Of a DNA stretch of 64,000 nucleotides, positions 59,667 to 64,000 are shown piece after piece. Within the stretch, counting starts at the first letter, position 1; each line of letters opens with the position of its first letter. The position numbers and the translations under genes are program-made. The stretch is taken from positions 1 to 64,000 of the forward strand of contig NZ_WLZY01000011.1 in assembly GCF_010122465.1 (NCBI RefSeq), given 5' to 3'. The notes beneath the pieces were generated by a model. That model was given only the letters and a program-made list of their open reading frames with translations. It was not told the origin of the DNA and ran no database searches. Origin of the DNA: Phytoactinopolyspora mesophila. Its GTDB lineage: Bacteria; Actinomycetota; Actinomycetes; Jiangellales; Jiangellaceae.

Positions 59667-61208
59667 TTACGAGCGGGCTGGGACGGTGGGAACTTCGTCA
59701 TCAGGACCTGTCTCGCTCATATCGGTCGACAGGGCGTCGACCAGCGCATCGGAGTCGGCATCGTGCCACGGCTTGAGCACGCCAATCAGGACGTAGACGA
59801 TGATCGACACGACGACGGGTCCGCCCACTTGCGCCGCCGTCATCTGGTCCGGTGCCAACCGCTCGATCTGACCGTCGAAGATGTACCGGGTGAGGACGAA
59901 GACCACCAGGCCGGCAGCCCAGGAGCTGATCGCGGCGACCGGACCACACCGCTTGAAGGTGGGAAGCAGGCCCAGGAGCATCGGAATGGCGATCGGGCCC
60001 ACCAGCCCGCCGAACCAGAGGATGATCAGGCCGATGACGCCGCCGAAGTTCTCCGCGGTCAAGGCGATCACCAGGCTGACGGAGATGAATGTGAAGACGG
60101 TGATGCGTCCTACCGTCAACTCGGTCCTCACGTCTATGCCTCGCATCCGCCGCCAGACCGTCGGCAGAATGTCGCGGGTGACTACGGCGGATACGGCGTT
60201 GGCGTCCGAGCCGCTCATCGCCATCGTGTGCGCGAAGAGCCCAGCGAGCACCAGCCCGACCAGGCCGGCTGGGAGCAGCTCCTGGGTGAGCAGCGCGTAG
60301 GACTGCTCGGTGTTCTCGAGGTTCGGAAGGATCAGCGGGGCAGCCCACATGGGGAAGAACATGACCAGCGGCCACACCATGTACAGCAGGGCGGAAAGCC
60401 CTGCCGCACGGCGGGCGGCGCTGCCGTTGGGCGCGGCGACGAACCGCTGAGCCAGATTCCATGTGCCGCCGTTGTACGAGACGGTGTAGATGAGGAAATA
60501 CACCATGACGAACAGAAGGGTGTACTGGCCGGAGAATAGCGAGGAGTTGCCCGCGGGAAGGTCGTCCCACATCGTCCAAATGGATTCGACGCCATTGAGG
60601 GTTGCGAGCACAGTGACGAACATGACGATGCCGGCGACGAACTGGATGAGGAATTGCCCCAGGTCGGTGAGGGCGTCGGCCCAAAGTCCACCGATCGTCG
60701 AGTAGACGAGGGTGACGCCGCCGGTGAGAAGGATGCCGATCGGGAGGGGCACGCCGGCGAAGACCTCGAGCAGCACGGCGGTAGCAACCCACTTTGCGCC
60801 GACGTCGAAGACCTTGAGCGCGGTGCCGCTCCAGGCGAGGAGTTGCTGGGTCGCAACCCCGTAGCGCACCCGCAGGTATTCCAGTGGTGAGATGATGCCG
60901 AGCTGCTGGCGCAGCCGTGGCCACCGTGGCGCGAAGATGAACATGCCGACCGTCATCGCGAAGGTGATCCCGAGCGCCCACCACACATACAGCACCAGCC
61001 CTTCGTCATAGGCGATGGCGGCATAACCGACGAAGACCGCGGCGCTGTAACCGGACATGTGGTGCGAGATGCCGGAGAGCCACCACGGCATTTTGCCGCC
61101 AGCGGTGAAGAAGTCCTCCGACGTCCGGTTGCGGGACTTCGCCCACAGGCCGATCGCCACCATGACGACGAAATATCCGCCGACCACCAACCAGTCGAGC
61201 GCGCTCAT
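59667..61208 (-). CDS. Sodium:solute symporter (SSS family)
   Basis: Symporter of 513 aa with about 13-14 helices. SSS features are SRNRTSEDFFTAGGKMPWW after helix 1 and GAQWNLAQRF-like region in the middle (here GGTWNLAQRFVAA). It imports a sugar or related solute with sodium. GGAGGA precedes the ATG at 61208. Two LacI-type operators lie 57-94 bp upstream, so a catabolic regulator elsewhere probably controls it. Confidence 0.85.
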   Translation of the reverse strand: MSALDWLVVGGYFVVMVAIGLWAKSRNRTSEDFFTAGGKMPWWLSGISHHMSGYSAAVFVGYAAIAYDEGLVLYVWWALGITFAMTVGMFIFAPRWPRLRQQLGIISPLEYLRVRYGVATQQLLAWSGTALKVFDVGAKWVATAVLLEVFAGVPLPIGILLTGGVTLVYSTIGGLWADALTDLGQFLIQFVAGIVMFVTVLATLNGVESIWTMWDDLPAGNSSLFSGQYTLLFVMVYFLIYTVSYNGGTWNLAQRFVAAPNGSAARRAAGLSALLYMVWPLVMFFPMWAAPLILPNLENTEQSYALLTQELLPAGLVGLVLAGLFAHTMAMSGSDANAVSAVVTRDILPTVWRRMRGIDVRTELTVGRITVFTFISVSLVIALTAENFGGVIGLIILWFGGLVGPIAIPMLLGLLPTFKRCGPVAAISSWAAGLVVFVLTRYIFDGQIERLAPDQMTAAQVGGPVVVSIIVYVLIGVLKPWHDADSDALVDALSTDMSETGPDDEVPTVPARS

Positions 61209-61264
61209 CGAGTTCCTCCACATCATGGGAAGGCGCTTGTCCTCGTTGGCAAGAGAGCTTGGCC

Positions 61265-61302
61265 TGCAACCGCTTGCATGTCAATACCTGCAACCGGTTG
61301 TT
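61265..61302. promoter_or_regulatory. Tandem LacI-family operators upstream of the symporter
   Basis: TGCAACCGCTTGCA (61265-61278) and TGCAACCGGTTGTT (61289-61302) match the LacI/GalR form TGCAA-N4-TTGCA, the second with a perfect CAACCGGTTG core. Starts are 24 bp apart. No LacI regulator is encoded in the window. Confidence 0.6.
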
Positions 61303-61377
61303 CTGGCCCCGTGGTGGTGCGGCCGGCCAGTTCGTCTGGCTATGAATGAGAGCGACGCGTGTCCTAGTGCAACAGCG

Positions 61378-61791
61378 TCAGGGCGCGCTCCAGTCGACCA
61401 TGGTCAGGTGGCCGACGCGATCGAACTCGCGACCGTTGGCGGTAACGAGCGTGTATTTGTTTCTGACAGCATGGGCCGCGATGAGCAGATCGTAGGGCCC
61501 AATCGGCGTCCCTTGAGCGCTGAGCTCTGCCCGGATGTGTCCAGCTCGCGCGGCTTCGAGTTCGCCGAACTCCGCGATGTGGATCGGGCCGCTCAGGAAA
61601 TCGAGGAGTCGTTCGGTATTGGTATGGACGCGGCGGCTGTTCGATACGCCGTACCAGAGTTCGAAAAGGCTGACCGACGAGAGGAAGATCTCTTCGCCGG
61701 CCTTGACGGCTGCTTGGAAGTGCTGCCGGACCGAGGCGGGCTCACCACGAATCAGCGCGATGGCCGCGTTCGTATCGATCAGTATGGTCAT
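61378..61791 (-). CDS. vapC: PIN-domain RNase toxin (VapC)
   Basis: PIN-domain protein, 137 aa. The acidic active site is D6, E44 and D101 with D124 near the end (LIDTNAAIALIRG, SLFELWYG, YDLLIAAHA). VapC toxins cut tRNA or rRNA. Its ATG overlaps the antitoxin stop as ATGA. The open frame far upstream is not coding. Confidence 0.88.
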   Translation of the reverse strand: MTILIDTNAAIALIRGEPASVRQHFQAAVKAGEEIFLSSVSLFELWYGVSNSRRVHTNTERLLDFLSGPIHIAEFGELEAARAGHIRAELSAQGTPIGPYDLLIAAHAVRNKYTLVTANGREFDRVGHLTMVDWSAP

Positions 61792-62066
61792 TCCGGCAGA
61801 TCCCACGACGGTGGATCCGCGGGTGGCGCGGGCTGTTCGCGGCCGCGCGCCATGAACTCGGTGTCCAGGTGCCGATCCATAGCCGCGAACCATTGGTCGA
61901 CATCGGTGACCATCGGCTCCAGGAGAACCCCACGACCCACCCGGCGCACACGTACTTCGGTGGTGTCGAAGCGAAATGCCTTTGGCAGCCGTACCGCCTG
62001 GCTGCGGCCATGCATAAAAACCTTGGCGACGGCGGAGTTCGAGCCAGCGGGCGTCTGGCGAGCCAT
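61788..62066 (-). CDS. vapB: AbrB-type antitoxin (VapB)
   Basis: Antitoxin of 92 aa. The N-terminal swapped-hairpin DNA-binding domain is AKVFMHGRSQAVRLPKAF (about 14-31); the C-terminal half, acidic and proline-rich, would wrap VapC. It overlaps vapC by 4 bp. Direct repeats upstream probably form its operator. Confidence 0.85.
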   Translation of the reverse strand: MARQTPAGSNSAVAKVFMHGRSQAVRLPKAFRFDTTEVRVRRVGRGVLLEPMVTDVDQWFAAMDRHLDTEFMARGREQPAPPADPPSWDLPE

Positions 62067-62090
62067 GAGTCACCGCTCCCCTCGTGATAG

Positions 62091-62110
62091 ATACCAAGAG
62101 TGTATACCAA
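62091..62110. promoter_or_regulatory. Direct repeats in the vapBC promoter
   Basis: ATACCAA at 62091-62097 and 62104-62110, 13 bp apart, lie 25-44 bp upstream of vapB. Such short repeats are typical binding sites of VapBC autorepressor complexes. Confidence 0.4.
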
Positions 62111-62204
62111 GTGCCGGGAGTTGACCGGTGCTGCTGCTCATCCGGCTCGTCGGCTGAAGGCGGGATGCGATGATCGAGTGAGGAGGGTGATCCGGCCAGT
62201 TGGG

Positions 62205-63818
62205 CTACGTCGCGTAGGTTCGTGGGGTCCACACCGTGGCCGAGCCGTCCGGCCGGGTGCTGATCCGGGTCTGCGAAGAACCGATGAGCAGCAGACACCG
62301 CATGTCGACATCGTCGGCCTCGAATCCGGCCAGAGTGGTCACCGTGATCGACTCATCCGGCCCGCCGACGTCGCGAGCGATGACCAGGGGCGTCTCGGGT
62401 GTACGGTGACGCAGCAGCACAGCCCGGACCTGTTCGAGGTGGTCGCGGCGGCTGCGCGACGCCGGGTTGTAGAGCGCTAGTGCGAGGTCGGCCGCTCCGG
62501 CCGCGTCGAGGCGTCGTTCGATGATCTCCCACGGCTTGAGCCGGTCGGACAGCGAGAGTACGCAGTAGTCATGGCCGAGCGGGGCACCGACCCGGGACGC
62601 CGCGGCCTGGGCGGCGGTGAGGCCGGGCACCACCCGGACCGCGACATCGGCCCAGCGTGAGTCCTCCGCTTGTTCCAGCACCGCCGAAGCCATCGCGAAG
62701 ACGCCCGGGTCGCCGGACGACACCACGGCGACCCGGCCGCCAGCCGACGCCAGCTCCAGCGCCTGGACGGCTCGGTCAGCCTCCACCCGGTTGCCTGAGC
62801 TGTGCCGCTGCTGACCAGGCCGGACCGGGACCCGGGAAACGTATGGACCATAGCCGACAACATGATCCGCGGCGGCGAGTTCCACGCTGGCCTCGGGTGT
62901 CAGCCAATCCGGGCCGGCCGGCCCGAGTCCGACAACCACGACCTCGCCGCCGTGTGGCCCACTGCTATGGGTGGTACCGGTGCGCGCGTCATCATCGGAC
63001 ACCGTCCGCGCGCCTGACGTCCGTGACGTGTACGCGGGGCTCGGCACCACGGCAAGGGAGAAATAGGGGACGCTGTCCGGATCGACCTCGGCCAGCGGCT
63101 GAACACGCTGCTCGCCCCAGGTGGCCCGCTCGATGTAGTACGCCTCGTCCAGCCGGCCGGCCTCTTCCAGAGCGTCCCGCACGGACGGGAAGGTGCGGCC
63201 GAGCTTGAGGATCGCGGCCGCGTCCGTCTCTGCTAGGCGCATCGCGAGCTGGGGGGCGGGCATGGTGCCGGGCAGGACGGTGAGTGCTTCCTCGTGCTGG
63301 ACGAGCGGACGCCCGAGCTCGGCAGCGGCCGCCGTCATTGACGTGACACCGGGTACCGCGTGCGCCTCGTACCGGTGGCAGAGCCGCTCATGCATGTGCA
63401 TGTAAGAGCCATAGAAGAACGGATCGCCGGCACACAGCACGGCGACGTCGCGCCCCGCGTCGAGGTGTTCGGCGAGCCGCTTCGCGGCGTGCTCATAGAA
63501 CTCCGCCATCGCGCCGTCGTAGCCGCCAGGATGCTGGGTGCCCTCGGTGGTGACCGGATAGACCAGCGCTTCCTCGATCTGGTCGGCACGCAGATACGGT
63601 TCGGCGATCGAGCGCGCGATGCTGCGGCCGTGCCGGGCGCTGTGATAGGCGACGACGTCGGCCGCACCGATGAGCCGGGCAGCCTTGACGGTCACCAGTT
63701 CAGGATCGCCTGGACCGAGGCCGATGCCCCAGAGCGTTCCGGGCTTAGACCCCGTTCCTAAACCCCGGCTGGGCTCGCCGGCCCCCGCATCCCGACCGGC
63801 GGCGTTCTCGTCAGTCAT
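62205..63818 (-). CDS. cobIJ: Bifunctional precorrin-2 C20- / precorrin-3B C17-methyltransferase
   Basis: Fusion of two tetrapyrrole methylases, 537 aa. CobI (about 27-255; GTLWGIGLGPGDPELV and VLCAGDPFFYGS) methylates C20. CobJ (about 290-530; VVVGLGPAGPDWLTPEA and VVSSGDPGVFAMA) methylates C17 with ring contraction. The first 26 residues are not part of the domain and are encoded partly by one arm of a 29-bp inverted repeat. It overlaps a 40-codon frame that in turn overlaps cobH, so all three are coupled. Confidence 0.92.
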   Translation of the reverse strand: MTDENAAGRDAGAGEPSRGLGTGSKPGTLWGIGLGPGDPELVTVKAARLIGAADVVAYHSARHGRSIARSIAEPYLRADQIEEALVYPVTTEGTQHPGGYDGAMAEFYEHAAKRLAEHLDAGRDVAVLCAGDPFFYGSYMHMHERLCHRYEAHAVPGVTSMTAAAAELGRPLVQHEEALTVLPGTMPAPQLAMRLAETDAAAILKLGRTFPSVRDALEEAGRLDEAYYIERATWGEQRVQPLAEVDPDSVPYFSLAVVPSPAYTSRTSGARTVSDDDARTGTTHSSGPHGGEVVVVGLGPAGPDWLTPEASVELAAADHVVGYGPYVSRVPVRPGQQRHSSGNRVEADRAVQALELASAGGRVAVVSSGDPGVFAMASAVLEQAEDSRWADVAVRVVPGLTAAQAAASRVGAPLGHDYCVLSLSDRLKPWEIIERRLDAAGAADLALALYNPASRSRRDHLEQVRAVLLRHRTPETPLVIARDVGGPDESITVTTLAGFEADDVDMRCLLLIGSSQTRISTRPDGSATVWTPRTYAT

Positions 63819-63914
63819 CGCACAACCCCAGTGCGATTCCTTCCTCGGCCTTGCCGGATCGCGCGCGGATGACCCGCTCGCTCATCCAGCCGGGGTTTAG
63901 GAACAGGGTCTTAG
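63744..63914. repeat. Inverted repeat around the cobIJ start
   Basis: Arms 63744-63772 and 63886-63914 match at 27 of 29 positions in reverse complement, with 113 nt between. The segment contains the cobIJ start codon and most of a 40-codon frame. It looks like another insertion of a palindromic element between cobH and cobIJ. Confidence 0.7.
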
Positions 63915-63933
63915 GTTCGGCTGGGTCGGTCAT
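63811..63933 (-). CDS. 40-codon frame between cobH and cobIJ
   Basis: Starts at ATG 63933, overlapping the cobH stop (ATGA), and ends at 63811, overlapping the cobIJ start. The product (begins MTDPAEPKTLFLNPG) matches no family known to me. Much of it lies within the inverted repeat. It may be a by-product of an insertion that keeps translation coupled, rather than a functional protein. Confidence 0.35.
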   Translation of the reverse strand: MTDPAEPKTLFLNPGWMSERVIRARSGKAEEGIALGLCDD

Positions 63934-64000
63934 TCCGCCTCCTGGGCGATGGCATTGACGGCGGCGGTGGCGATCGCGCTGCCACCCCGCCTCCCGTGCA
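63930..64000 (-). CDS. cobH: Precorrin-8X methylmutase, 3' end only
   Basis: The last 23 codons of a gene that runs off the right edge. The C-terminal sequence HGRRGGSAIATAAVNAIA is the ending of CobH/CbiC, which moves a methyl group from C11 to C12 to give hydrogenobyrinate or cobyrinate. Its stop overlaps the next small frame; cobIJ follows. Confidence 0.75.
   Translation of the reverse strand, partial: HGRRGGSAIATAAVNAIAQEAE

Overview
The window is high-GC, gene-dense DNA from an actinomycete. Supporting signs are abundant GTG starts, a SARP/AfsR-type regulator, a mycobacterial-type LppM lipoprotein, an acVLRF1-type release factor homologue, a DUF6131 mini-protein, an ECF41/SigJ sigma factor and an actinobacterial-style split cobalamin locus. 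The family is not certain. I see no rRNA, tRNA, CRISPR array or intact transposase. Unusually, the intergenic DNA is full of large perfect hairpins, and one related hairpin sits in frame inside a gene.

Layout. 0.1-2.5 kb: D-lactate dehydrogenase and a 3'-truncated lactate permease. 2.6-8.7 kb: a 1082-aa SARP/ATPase/TPR regulator, a DrrAB-type ABC exporter and an NmrA-like reductase under a double palindromic operator. 8.8-20 kb: AlkZ-like winged-helix protein, secreted beta-propeller protein, methyltransferase, DUF6131 protein, peroxiredoxin, an MFS exporter behind a SoxR-box promoter, an AEC carrier, phosphoketolase and LppM. 20.2-21.9 kb: an AbiEi/DUF559 nuclease-like gene bracketed by 50-bp inverted repeats. 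21.9-29.7 kb: YceI, a Tat-exported M15 peptidase, Mn-type SOD, acVLRF1, PAP2 phosphatase, DUF1990 and an MFS/MarR divergent pair. 29.7-37.7 kb: a sugar-acid or oligosaccharide locus (ABC importer and cellulase-like hydrolase, divergent from a GntR regulator, an enolase-superfamily dehydratase, an SDR and an arginase-like protein). 37.7-42.3 kb: ECF41 sigma factor divergent from an MMPL transporter across a matching ECF41 promoter pair, then an MNT-HEPN toxin-antitoxin pair with three phased operators.

42.3-57.9 kb and 62.2-64 kb: cobalamin synthesis and corrinoid/metal uptake. A cobalamin riboswitch at 51112-51270 (minus strand) heads a tightly overlapping series of two binding proteins, a FecCD permease, an ATPase, a degenerate CbiX-ferredoxin fusion, a ChlI/ChlD-type chelatase, CobO and CobC. 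CobB lies upstream on the same strand. CbiET(CobL), CobM and CobK run on the plus strand, CbiD on the minus strand, then BluB. CobIJ and the end of CobH close the window. Between the two cob blocks are an SDR and its XRE-type regulator, a sodium:solute symporter with LacI-type operators, and a VapBC pair.

The most unusual signal is a family of about 105-bp palindromic elements. Two copies share a 69-bp core with compensatory base changes. One is intergenic beside the riboswitch; the other is exactly 35 codons long and in frame in the inter-domain linker of cobB. A separate 29-bp inverted repeat brackets a 40-codon reading frame and the cobIJ start, and further hairpins follow cobK, bluB and other genes.
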